Source: Aphrophora alni
Lineage: Eukaryota > Arthropoda > Insecta > Hemiptera > Aphrophoridae
Reading direction: 5' to 3'
Length of the DNA stretch: 64,000 nt
Assembly (NCBI GenBank): GCA_963513935.1
Contig: OY740765.1
Span: forward strand, 149,321,830-149,385,829
Positions 40,801 to 55,162 of the stretch are shown here, one piece after another (the first letter of the stretch is position 1; every line of letters begins with the position of its first letter). Below the pieces are notes generated by a model. It had not been told where the DNA came from. It worked only from the letters and a program-made list of their open reading frames with translations, and did no database searches. The translations under genes were made by a program, and so were the position numbers.

Positions 40801-43800
40801 TAGCTGGAAACAAATATTGCCTGTGTAACAGCATCCATCATATTCCTTGCTATTTGGACTTTCTTCATTATATGATCTATAATAATTATGAATAGTAATG
40901 GTAATAGAACACATCCTTATTTTACAACCTTATTTAGGTAGATTGGGACACTTATTTGCCTTCATGTAAGCTACAACATTTTCTGGTCTAATGTTTTGTT
41001 CAATGTGACGGGATATTCTTAAACGAACAATGTAGGCCAGAATTTTGAATACTTTATTTATAATTGTGATTCCCCTCCAATTCTGAAACAGTAACAAGTT
41101 TTATTTCTTTGGTAGTGTGGTGATGATTCCTTCTTTCCAGGTGTCAGTAATCTTTCCCTGTGTTCCATAAGGTAAAAATAATCGGATAGAGTAGATTGTT
41201 AAAGAGCATCAACAACAGAGTTCCTAGAAAGCTCAATGTAAACTTTAATGTAATTGCAATAGCAAAGCTATTAGATTTGCTAAAATCAATCAAAGCAGAA
41301 GGTCCAGACAACCTCTCGTGAGGATTTTTTAGCTACAATACTCATCACTAAACAGTAATACACAAAAAATAAATAATAAAGAATGTAGTTGTTCATTTAA
41401 CATGACCATAACGATTAAGCGGATATCTATGAGGCTTTCTTCCATAATAGTGAAAGAATGCAATATATTCATCACTATCGCACATCATTGCTAAAAAAAC
41501 AACAATTATATACTTTAGGTGTTAAATTTTGTTAAAATATTTTCACTTTTGATTTTGTGTAATATGCCAAGATCACTCATTTTAAGACATTTTCAAACAC
41601 TGCCCACTTTTTTTATGTAACATTTTTTATTACTATGAGGACCAGAAGCAAATTTTTTTAAACATTCAAAACATCCATAATGTTTGAGCCTATTTGCTCA
41701 TATGGTATTCATCAAAACAGTTTATCCTGCACAGACCAGGCTTGTATCAACATTTTCCCTCAAAAATGTTGTTCTAGCCATTTTTCTTTGGAAGCACAGG
41801 GTCAATATCTTTTTCATTTTAGCTGACTTGATTTAGGATCTACTTCATTTCTGAAAGGAATTTCACAGTAAAGAGTGAGAGACTGGGAAGTAGTATATTT
41901 TAAATGATTGCTTACTCATACTTAGACAGAAATTATTCAAGTACATTTTCTAACCTCTTTTGATAAGCACAATTTTTTTATACATAGTAAAATTATTTAA
42001 AGCATATTGTAGAGACTATGTAAAAAGATTTGGTTTTACCACCTAAATGTATGTAGATACCAATATAATGAAAACATTTTATTCCAAAAACAACTATCCG
42101 GCACTCTGCAGAAGTTCTGTACAATCGTTTAAGCAGTATTATAAACATTTCTCAAAGTATTGTAAGCTTATAAATTTATGTAACTAAGATTAACCCTATT
42201 TTTTTCTATCTAGTGGTCTGAACACTCACCCCGTAAAGTCAATCACGGTTTCAAGACTTGTATAGTCTCATCTTCAGGCTCCACAGTTGTTGATTCGCAC
42301 TATAAAGTTGAACTGAGGTTATTTAAAAGTTCATAAAACACATTTATTATATGAAAAACATAGTTATGATAAAAGACAAAACTAATAAAAACACATTTTA
42401 TTATAACTGCATTTTTCACATGATAAATGTGTTTCATGAACTTTATAACTACTTCCATGGAGCGAATTGACAACTGTGCAGCCTGAAGATGATACTATAA
42501 ATGTCTTGAAACTGCTGTCGCATTTACGAGGTGAGTTTTTAGACCACTAGACAGAAAAAATAGGGTTAATCCTTGTTATGTAAACATGTGGTCTGTTGGC
42601 TATACAACAATGAAAATAATAAATTTATAACAGGTGATCTATTAAAAACATCTTTAGAATCCTTGTAGGTGTGTACTATGGTAAAAATATCTGATTGAAT
42701 TGTTCTAAAACTGCAATGTTGTGTATGGTTGGTATAGACCATTAACATTGCACTTATGTAGGTGTAATTAAAAAAATTTCCTACAGGGTAAGACACCAAT
42801 AGATTGTTTTATAAAGTCTATGGACATACGACTATCTGTTATAATTAGCTTAATAAATTCACTATCACAATTTCAAATACATTTTGGCATTCATAAAGTA
42901 CTAAAAGTTCCTTTACTCATGATCTTTTGAATAAACATTAAATTACAACAAAAATACAAAGACAATACAATAAAAATCCTTATTGTTAAGCTTGACATTA
43001 AGTCTGAGGCACAAGGTTTTTTGTGTATGTATACTGTATGCTCTTTGTGAGGGAATGATTCTAACAACTATATGCTCTTCTTAGTAACAACTGCCTGAAA
43101 ATAAATGCTAAAACATACACCTGAAGAACTGGAACTGTCATTTTCATTTGGGTTTAGTTGAACTATGTCCTTCCACTGAACCCATGAGCAAATACATATT
43201 TTATTATAATAAATAACAAATAAAAATGAAATAGGTCCAAGAAACTTATTTTGACATAAAACATAACACTTTTATCATTTTAAGTATAAAAACTACTTAC
43301 AAAATTAATAGCAAACTCAAAACTAATATTAAAAACAGTAGCCTACATTCATACAAACAAACAAAATTATACGAATTATAAAAATGATTTAAAACCTAAA
43401 TCAGATTAGATGGAATATATTACATAAAAAATCAATTCCATTAATAGATATAATATAAACGTTAATGTTCTATGTATTATATCCATTGTAATTAATCGTC
43501 TTCCAACTGTTTGTCCATTGGTGCAAGCTTATTTTAAATACAGTATTGATAAACTCAAACTTTCCCTCATTGTTATGAGCAGAGAACTCCACAATCTGCA
43601 ATAGGAAACTGTGAAGTAATAATGAGAATGAATGTAGAGGGGAGTATGTGTGAGAACTAGTAACTGACTATACTATAAATGTTGACAAAATACTTTATTA
43701 TTAATATGAAAGAAGTAATCCCTAAACCACAAATAAAACACTAATATAATTAACGTTAGAAAGTTTAATAAACCCATATGTATATTTTAATAACATAGCT

Positions 43801-46800
43801 ACCATCCTTAGAAGGATATAAACAAATACTCCAATTAAATAAGACAGTGGTTGTAATATTTAGTTAAGATTGGTTTATATCCCTCTTAGGATGGTAGCTA
43901 TGTTACCGAAATGTACATAAGGGTTTATTAAACTTTCTAACGTTAATTGTGTTAGTGTTTTATTTGTGGTTTGGGGATTACTTCTATCATATTTTTATTA
44001 ACTACAAGGCTCATTGGATGTTTGTATACTTTATTATTTATTATGTCTTGTGTCAACAGGGCCGTTCCGGAAAAGGTTCCATATTTGTCTGGGCTTCTGG
44101 TAATGGAGGCAGAGACCATGATAATTGTAACTGTGATGGTTATACAAATTCAATCTGGACTCTTTCTATAAGCAGTGCCACTGAGAATGGACTTGTTCCT
44201 TGGTATTCTGAAGCTTGTTCCTCTACATTGGCAACAACCTACAGTAGTGGATCTTCTGGTGAAAAACAGGTTTGTACTTTGTATAGGTTTATTAAATATT
44301 TGATTTCTGTGGTGGTTTGTTAGCTGAAAGATGTAAAGGAGTTTTCACTTTTATTTTATAATGTTCTAAGAATAATATAGTTTCAGATGTTAATAAATCT
44401 GTGTACCTGAAAATGTCGGATATTAAAGTAAAATAGCATTAGGTACAATTCTTACCATGTAAACTCAGCACGTCATTCATAACGCATTAAGAAGTTATTC
44501 ACATATTATAAAAATAAGTCTGATATTAGGTTTTTACCTTGGTAATGATGGGTTTAGAAGACTGTGAGAGAAAAGGCATGAAGGACACTATATTATTTGC
44601 CAGGTTTACTATTTAAAGTTCCACTTGCGTAGAATACTATTAAAATACCAGTAACCTATTATGGTTATTTTGTTGTTTATTGATTCTAATTATTTTTTGT
44701 ATGCTTTAAATAATATAATAAGGATTGAAAATATTATATAAAATAATATAAAAAGGCTTTTATTATTACAGGAAATAATACACTTTTATTGGCTGAAATA
44801 TGACACATTATACATCAATATTTTCAGGAAAACCTATAGAACAAAATGAAATAAAATTTAAACATACCACTTTAAAACCGAGGTCTACTACAACCCATAT
44901 CCGCAAAAATAAAAAATTAAAATTTCTTTTGTCCATTTAGTGACAATGTAGGTAATAACTAAATTATGATAATCCAATTTCTAATATATACAAAATGTAG
45001 CAAATTTTGTTACAAAACTAGAAATGTAACTTAAGTACCACTTTCTTTTCTTCATAATGTCAACATCGTTGTAAACATTCATACATACACAAACTTCAAA
45101 TTCAGTAATTTCGCCCACTGTGTGACACCTACATCCAACTTTTGCAAATTAGTGTGCTCTAATACTGTGTCTTTAGAAAGTATTGGCATTTAACCTTTGA
45201 ATATCATGTATTAACTAAAATTAGTTATTATAAATATGTAATACACACACAAAAAAAATAAAAATTTTGATTCCTACTTGGGAGTTACCGCTTTCATCAC
45301 TAGCGGTATCACTTTCACACAAACAGTCATGAATATCACTTGAATTGCCAAGTTCACTCATTATTATATGTGTAATACTACACTAAAAACACTACTGATA
45401 CACTAAATAATCATAAAATAAATTGTATTTACCAAAATAATATAAACAAAAACACTAAACAACAATTCACTGCCGGGACGCAGCAGTAAACATCAAATTG
45501 TCTTTTACAGGCTTGCTAACATTGATTTTTCTTATAACCATCGATGAAATTGTGCAAAATGAATAGAGCGTCTTTTACTCAGAGTTACTATATAAAATAC
45601 ATGTAGTCTGGATAAAAACTACCGTTGGTATATCGATTTTAGCAAACCTTGTTCAATTTGATCACGATCCCAACTTTAGCACTGTGGCCGCGGCAAAATA
45701 GATCGTGATTGCGACTTTTAGCACTTGGAGGGTTAAAGAAGCAAGGAAAGACATATGACTTCCAAGATTTTCAAATGCCTGCCAATCAGCTTGTAAAGGA
45801 AAAACAGAAGTTCTTTTGTGGGAAGATATGAGCTCTCAACAAAAATTTAAAGTCTCTGGTAGAGTAATGCTTGTGATATTTCACATGTCAAAGCTAAAAG
45901 ATGTTTTTTTTTGTTTTAAAGTACAAAAAAAACGTAATAAAAATGAAATTTATAAAGAACTCGACTTCCTGAAGAAAAAGTTCATGAAAAAATGTGTAAT
46001 GAAACTTCCCACAGTAATGAAACTTGTCTGAGCCAAGTGGGTTTCCACAGGCAAAAAGAGAAAAGCTCTTAAAAGAACTTTCTAGTATCATGCCAGAAAA
46101 AATAATAACATTTTGGAAAAATGGTCTGTAATTAGACCACAAACCCAGTGGAGGAAGGAGGGGACTAACCTGATAAGTCTGAAATACGTTATTCTTGAAT
46201 TACTATGAAAGAATATTTAAATTTATAAAATTAAATAATTAATCTCTTATAAGTTTTAAAATCTTAACATTACTTTAAAAAAAAACAACATATTATGTCT
46301 TATATAATAAGACATCAAACAAGTGACAAGTTCAAAATTAAAATATTAAACAAATTTATAAGTCATTTGAAAGATCATATTTTATTTTATGTAAATATCA
46401 GTTTATATGTGCTTTACCAAACACGTGTATTAGTTTAAAACAAACTTTTTATTGAAAATCACTTCTTTTCCTCGTTGCAACTGCATGGTATCGTTTCATC
46501 ACAATTACTTTAATCGTTATTCGAAGTTAATCTTATAAGTTCACGTTATGAGAAGGATAATTAAATGTTCAGATTGTTTTATTTTACATAAGATACCAAA
46601 AAACTTAGTCTTTGCATCAGTACTTTCCGGGTTACATCATACGTTTGCTGAATATGCAAAATTAATAGAGCGAACACTTTCACTTCTAAACGTTCATATT
46701 TGATTCAAACGTGATTGAATTTTTACCCGACTTCATTATTTGTTAAAACAGTTCATTTCTATTAAAGAAAAACACTTTCTATTAATAATTTGCCCTTGTC

Positions 46801-49800
46801 CAAATTGGACACGATCATACGAGCGACGACCATTAGCCTTGAAGGTTCTATCTAGACTAAACTATAAACAGTTGGCAAACAGATAATATAAACAGGCTAT
46901 AATTCACAAGTCCTTCGTCTTTGTATACAAAATGTTTGCATTGCACTGTTTTAATTATAAAACTTATAATCATTTTAATTATTATAACACATAGAATAAA
47001 TTTCTCTGATCATTTACCATTATTCATTTTATTTTCTAACTTAATCTTTATTAATTTATTCAAAGAATAACAAAATACATTTCCTGCTAGACTCATAAAG
47101 TCTAGGCGTACACTCCATTTTATCTAAGATCAAAGTATATATCCCATTCTGTTTAAGATCAAAGAACTAAAAATGTACACTATTACATGTGCAGCTTCTT
47201 GTTATATTTCCCAGATATTACTGTTATGTGTTTATTTAACTTTGCTTGTTTGCACAGGTTGTAACAACAGATTTGCATCACCAGTGCACGAGCGGTCACA
47301 CAGGAACATCAGCATCTGCTCCTCTAGCAGCAGGAATCTGTGCCTTAGCATTAGAGGCTAACAATCAACTAACATGGAGAGATATGCAACATATTGTAGT
47401 TGCGACTGCACGACCTGCCAACCTAAAAACTCCAGACTGGGTCATCAATGGTGTCGGCAGAAATGGTAATCGTATTATGTTGTTTCCTTGTTTTAAAGTT
47501 ATTAAGGATTGTTTATATTCTTAATATAGTTTAATCGGACATTTGCCATCATTTGTGTTTATAAAAAATAATACACAACATTTTGAGAGTGATAAACCTA
47601 GAACATGGAAAAAGTGAAAAATTCCGACAACCTTGTAGATTAAGGAGATTTTGAAAAACTAAAAATTAGACACTAAGAAAGGAACCCAGGACGAAAGCTA
47701 GACCTGAGTAGTAGTCAAAATAACTTTAACTAGTTTCAGGCATGATCAGGAAAACCACAATTCGCAAAACTACAAAACACATAGAATGGTAAAACTCCAT
47801 GTTGACACTAGAGCCTACAATGATCAATTAATTAAATAGAGATTATGTGATTAAAGATTTATTGGTGTGAACAACCTTTTCCCCCATTTAAAAAAGATTA
47901 GTTTATAACCTAATGATCACTACTTGTGGCGATTCATACAAGGTGTAAAGAAACTCCATTCAAAAATACAGTTTGTAATGTAACTTAATTTCTAATAGTA
48001 ATAATAAAATAGTCTTTTGAATCTTTTTTTTTTTAATATTTACTACAAACTGAGATTTGGAGACTATAATTGGTTTACTTCACGTTTTATTAACGCAGTC
48101 TTGATTTAACATAGAAACTCACACAACCAAGATATGAAAAACTGTTTACCTAACTGGATATTTATGAAATGAACTAAATGAAACTTAGTACTAATATACA
48201 AGTTGTTCACAAATTATAAACAATGACTAATGCTATGTGTTTACATATGAACTATTATTGTTTGTATGTAGAAATCTACTTTAAAATTCGGAATTTAAAT
48301 AGGTATTTTTATATTTTCACACTAGTTATGGTTAAATTAATAAATATAATAAAATTTAAAATATCTGTAACCACATTTACTTTGTTAAAACACACAGGAA
48401 ATATAATTAGACTTTGTTTCATAAATCTTTGGACATCCTATACATGAAAAAAAGTTCATTTAACCCTGTTTATTTATTAGATGAACAGTTTTTCAAATCT
48501 TGATTATGTAAATTTCTATGTCAAACCAAGACTGAGTTAATAAGCTGTGAAGTTAACAAAAATAAACTCAATATATCTCAGTTAATTAAAAAAATCTACA
48601 AAAGAAACTAGTACTATTTGAAAAATGTAAAATATGGTTTTTAACATTATGAAACATTACAATAAAATACATTTTGTTAATATTTTGAAGCATCCTACAC
48701 TTTTCAAAACAGTTTCTTCACACTCTGTACATAGTGTTAGTGCAAAACTATTTAACACTGAGTTAAGCATTTTTCTATGTATACTATAAGGTACAAAATG
48801 TATTCCAGATGTTTGCTCAATACTGTATATACACATTTCATATAAAGTAAAAAAGACAATTTCTTAACATGATTTTAAAGTTCCTTATCTTTAATTCTGT
48901 ATATTATGTACAACAATGCATTCTTATTTCTTGTAATATAACTATGCTGTTCACAAAAATAAACAAATAGATACTTGTGACAATGAACAAAACACAAGAC
49001 CTCAAACATAAAACTAATGGCAAGCTCAACCTAAAGTTTTTCAATAAAAATTTACATGAATAAAATTTTAGTTCTTTAACTTGATTTTCAAAATTTGTTT
49101 GGATTTTTTAATTTTCCAAAGCAATATAGCATATTTAATTATTGAAAAAAGATAACTATTATAAACAGCGATTTTAGACTTCATATCTGTTGTATTTTTT
49201 AAAATTTTTATTTGGAAACGATCTGTAAATAATTACAGTGTGTTTATGTTTTTCAATTTTTGTAACAGTAAATTGTTAAATCTAAAAACCCAGTTTCATT
49301 TCTTTCTTTTAAAATATTATTTGAAATTTTTTATTTAATACGACAATCTTTGGCAAGGATGTTTTGAAATTTACAATTTTGGTTTTGCTTATATTAAATT
49401 TTAAACCATTTACTGAAAAACAAAAACAAAATTTCCTTTAGTTCTAACTGAAATCTTTATTTAAGGCTCTAAATCTGAATTTCATATCAGTTTCTAATAT
49501 AAAAATTGCAAATAAATTATGTGCTAACCTAACCAACAGTTTTTTTTTTTTTAAATCACGTTTGTTACTTTGAATAAACAAATTGAAAATGCGGAGTATG
49601 AAAAGTAAATGTGAGTTACTATTTTAAGCAAACAAAATTACTTTGTTTTTAGTGAGTCATTCTTTTGGCTATGGACTTATGGATGCTACTTCTATGGTAC
49701 AACTAGCAAAGAATTGGAGAACAGTACCAGAACAACATAAGTGTGAAGTTTCTGCACCACATATAAACAAGTGAGTTCATACAATAACTTCATATTTTGT

Positions 49801-52800
49801 TAACTTTTGTCCACAAATTAATCTACATAGTACCATACTTGGAAAATATTACTTAACTGTTACATTGTGTTCGATTTTATACTGTTTACAAAGAAACATA
49901 TTTCAATATGAATTTGTTTTAATATTGAATTGTTTTAAGTATAATTCACAATACATTTATTTCATTACAATAACTTTTTTTATGACAAATGAAGGATCTC
50001 GTTATTCTTATGTTTCAGTAGTCTTCATTTTGATTCCCTGCATACCTTATAATCTCCTCTTCAATCATGTTTCTATTGAGATTCCAATAGAGCTCATCAT
50101 CGCGGGTATACTATGGTGCATTTACAAAATTCCACAAAACCTTATTCTGGGATTGTTTATATGATTTTAATGTATATCTTTTTAACACAGCCCCACAACT
50201 GTATTCCATAACTTCAAGTATTTTTTAATATTTTCTATTAGCCAGATAGATATTATAAATAAACAGTGTATTTTGCAGATCTATATCAGAGTTTCTTCTA
50301 AGTAACAATTTATTTTTCTTAATTTCATGTTCAGTTCAGTAGTCTTTTTCTTAACATGCTCTTTACAATAAAGTTTGGCATCTAGAATCATACCCAGATA
50401 TATAGCTGTATTCTCAGTAGTCAATTGGTGAATGTTTATCATAAGTGGAATGGGATTTATGTTTATAGGTAAAACATATGTCAACTTAGATTCATTTATT
50501 TTCAGCCTTCGCTTCTTCATCCAAACACCGACTTTGTCTATTGCTTTTGAAGTGGTCTTGATAATTGCTCCACAGTAACTTCAGTCATCATAATTGTACT
50601 ATCATATACAAAAGTAGCAGTTATTGTACCAACATCTTGGGGAATGTCTCTTGTATTTAAAAGATAGAGAAATGGTCCAAGGACACTTCCTTGTATCACT
50701 CCGCTGCTATGTTTTTCAATTCAGAAAACTTTTCATTATATTTAATTCCAAAACATCTACCTGACAGTTAAGAACAGAGAATCAAATAAAACTACTTTGG
50801 AAAATCACGCTTCAGTTTATAGAGTGATTTACCATACCTTGTTAAACGCTTGAGCCACATCCGAGAATACGGTCAAGTTCCTCGAGAGCTCTCTTCATGA
50901 CAAGTGTAATGCTATGTATATGGTCAATGGTTGAATCCTCTTCTCTAAGAGCAAACTAATGATTAAGTATCAGACTTTGCTCCTCTATTATCAGTTTGAG
51001 ATACTTCAGAACCAACCTCTCAAATACATTTGACATGTAGACAAGAGCGAAATGGAGTGAGTGATATGAGTCTTTTTCATTATGATGTTTTCCTGGCTTA
51101 GACATCATTATCACTTCTGCAACTTTCTGAAAACAGCATTGATAATATATAATATTTTCATCAATACTTTTTCTGGTAAAAATTTCTTCGGTTATAAATT
51201 CATATCCTGGGGCTTTTTTTAACTTTAAGGCTTTTTATCTTACTTAGAAGTTCACTGTAAGCTACTTTTCGTATTTCATATTCATCCTTCTTTTTAACTT
51301 ACTACAGCGGAAATTCATTGTATGGGATTATATTTTGGTTAAAAAATAAAAAATCAAAATCTAATCCTAATACAAAGTTTGGCTAATTTGTAAGCGACTT
51401 TGCTGTTCACCGCGAGTCGGTGAAACTGACCTATGACCAGGTCTAAAGTCAACTTTCGCCTACCCGTTATGACAGTAAAATCGTATGTCGGTAGATTTTG
51501 AATAAAATATCTGTATTTGATGAATTTTGAAAATATGAAATAATACTGTTATAGGATGTGTAATTGTAGTACAAGTTGTACGCAATACAGATCAGTTACA
51601 GTTGTTTCATAATAATTAGCACACGCTGCAATAAATTTGAATAAAGAATCGGAAAATTTTCAAAATTAGTCAAAAATAAAAAATCTTAATATTTTTGAGA
51701 ATAAAAACAAATTCTAAGAATAAAATATTCTTAGTAAAATGTTGAAAAAAGTAATACATAAAAAGTTAGGTGAAAGATTATAAATTGCATAAAACAGAAG
51801 GAAAAGTAAATTTTAATAAAGGGTTGTAAAGAAGTATTTTATAAGACAAAGGTTTACAAATAAATAAAGAAAAAATTTAAAAATTAATTAAAAATAAAAG
51901 GTTATAGTTTTCACACTTTTTTGGGGACAGGGGTAGAGTAAATGAGTTAAGATTTGGTAAACCTGGTTAGATTTGAGTATTTAACAAAATATGTGAATCT
52001 CAGGGTAATCAGTATATATTAACCCCCCCCCCCCCCCAAATGAAGAGGTGTGAACACGGGTGTGAAAAACCCAGGATCTAAGAGGTGCAGAAGATCGGCG
52101 CAGCGGCTGTTGAGTTTGTTACACAAGAAGAACAATTTAGTGAAGTTTCAGAACTGTAAAGTGAAAGGTGTGAGAATTCAAAATCGTAAATCACACAAAA
52201 CATTGCGTAACGAATTGCAGGTGAACGGGCGGGCCGATAATCACCACGCGAACTTCTCGCGAAAGCTCAGATCAAGATGCTGGCGTTTAAAACACAAAAA
52301 AGTCATAAGTTAACACAATAAATTAAAAATTAAGAAAAACAATAGCCAAATGTCTAGTTGCAAGTCGAAAGATGTAGAAGCTGAAACGTCATGACTTCGT
52401 GACGTCGGAAGGGGCGGAGTTAGTGTTACCAACTAGTCTACGACTAAATAGAAAAGGATAATTAATAGAAATTAATTAAAATAAAGGAATTTAAAGACTT
52501 GGACCATAGCAAACCAACCGTAGATAAACAAATACAATAATAGAAGATGAAATTTATCAAAAAACTTCATGGAAAAGGTGAAAAAAGGAAATATCACATT
52601 ATCGCTGTGAGGGAAATAAATTGGTACGAGAATATCATATTTTTTGGCTATAAATATAGCTGCAGGCGACTCAGTCGCTCTCTCCTAAAAAATCAAGATT
52701 TAAGTACTACGAGGTGTCTATGCCCGAGCGCGCTCTGTTCTTCAAAATTAATTAAACAGTATAAAGTGTTACTATGCCCAAGGTTATGGTGCACAAATTT

Positions 52801-55101
52801 TACAAATAGTCTAAAATGAGTCAAAATTAATTTCAATAAAATAAAATCATATGATAGGAAGTGATAAATGAAATGGCAAATTAAGTAGTTTACAGCGAGT
52901 TCCAAAAAGTGGTAAAAAAGTTACATCCAGTGTCAGTCCAGATCAACACGTCGCCAGAACTTCGCTTAAACTCCATGGATCTGTAAATCATTTTCTACAA
53001 CCAGCGGTCACCAGGACAACAACATCTTCCCTTATCCAGGAACCAGGATCATCCGATCATCAGTCAAGGTATCCCTTTTATTTGCAAGGCAAAATTGGCC
53101 GAAAATTAAATTAAATTTAACTGATTTTCCTGGGATATAGATTTAAGATGTTTAATAAAATTTTATAAATTGATAAATTTAATTGTGGATATTTTTCTTT
53201 TAAAATAATAGTAAACTAAATAAATTAGACCTGAACGACTAATTAAATTATCAAACTGGGTAATTAGCGTTCAGGAATTAAATAGAGGAAGTGTATTAAA
53301 AATAAAGTCTTGAAATATAACTTTCCTCAAGAGAAATCTGCCAATCTGCAACCTATTTAAAGTAATTGTAAAATAATAAAGTGAAATGTAAAATGTTTTC
53401 TTTTTTAATGTAAAATTATTTTATAAAGTGTTATAAATTTTTGTTTGATTAATAATCTAATTGTTTCAAATATTTGAGAAGTTTAAATTTGATTTAATAA
53501 AAAGCATATTGAATAAATTATTTCATTCTTGTTAATATTAACAATTATGTGTTGTTTAATTTAGATAATCCACACCACTTGTATTAAATTAGAAATTGAG
53601 GGAATCGAGATAAAATATATTGTGTGACAGAGGTATTCTTCAGAACACACTCCTTGGGGATTAGTAAAGTAAAATTAAAGTCATGCTTTCCCTGAGAATA
53701 GTTAAAGTAAATTTAGTACTGGAAGTAATTGAAAAAATAGGGAGGTACCAACGGTTTAGGGAAACTTAAACTGTTGAAGGGGTTAATCAATCCAGGCCAG
53801 AGAATAAAAAAGAAGCCAAAACTTCCAGTGGGTTGATTAATTCGTTCTCTATCTCTCAGGAACGAATCCTGGATAAAAAATTCCAGGGTTTGAGACTTGT
53901 GCGTTTATTAAAGAAATTAGGGGAAACGTACAGTCTGACTCAAAGAAAAGAACTTGAGTTTTTTCGTTGTATGTTCTCATCTTACATTATGTGTCTGTCT
54001 TGAAATAGGTGTCAAATTTTCCACACTAATCTCTGAATATTTACAATGAAGTCTACTTCTTCTTCCAACTATAATGGTGTATTTAGTGATTTCTGCAATT
54101 GTATGAACCTTCTAACTCGTTACTAAAATCTTCCAAGTGTAGGAAGTTCCTATATTTGAATTAAATATTCACTTATAGTTAATATAACTGGATAGTGGTC
54201 TGAAATTAGGTCATATTTTCATTCAAATAGATGTAGTTGTAAGACACTCCTTTTGTTATAAAGAAATCAATAATATCATGTAAGTTTTCTGGGTCTAATG
54301 GCCAATAACTTTGTTTTCTGGTTGAAAAGACATCACACTTCATTTATTTACAAGGCTCATAGAGCTCTCTACATTTTCCAGTACTTAGTAACTCTAGATC
54401 CTCAGTAGGTATTATTTGCATTAAAGTCATAATGCAAATTAAAGTTAAAGTCAAAATAAGTTAACTAGCATTTTAAAGAATCCCATATAATTGTCTTTTA
54501 CTTAAATAACTTTTTGGTGGACAGTAATCAGATGATATGTTGTATTCTTTGTATTTGTTTGAACTCTGGCTGTTGTCACTTCTATTGATTCAAACTTAAT
54601 TTCAGTCCCGTCATAATATTTCATGCTATTTTAAATAGCCTCTAATTTTAAGATAGGATAGTTTGGTAAAATGTGTCTTGGAAATATGACAGATGTCAAT
54701 TCCTTCTCTGTTCAAGAACAATTCCAAGTCCAGACTATCCTGTGTAAGTCTATTAGAATCCCAGATTAGTATTCTTAAAGTATGATTCATTTTTAATAAT
54801 TTCCTCTACATTTAGTGCCTTTGTTTTATAACTTCGTTAATTGATCGATAATCATTTTGTTTGTATATTTTTATTCATCAGGAGGTTCCAAGATAGTTTT
54901 CAAAAACAATATCCCAGCTGCAATTTTATAAAATGCATTCCACATGCTTCTATGAATCCATGCTGCAAGTAGAATCATGCACATAACCTTTAATATAATC
55001 AACATCCTAGATGGTCTCCATTTAAAACCAAATACATCAATCTTTACCAACTAGTCTACTTTCAAAGTTTTACATTCTGCAATCCATCAGTGATAGGTAC
55101 T

Positions 55102-55162
<61 letters not shown>

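Noticed and set aside
43949..44323. 124-codon frame as a stand-alone gene
   Set aside because: Only 44060-44269 matches furin; the ends are intron read-through past the acceptor and donor.
52050..52313. 87-codon basic frame in the 2.7-kb element
   Set aside because: The corresponding region of the other copy (about 25090-25340) does not keep the frame, so no sign of coding constraint.
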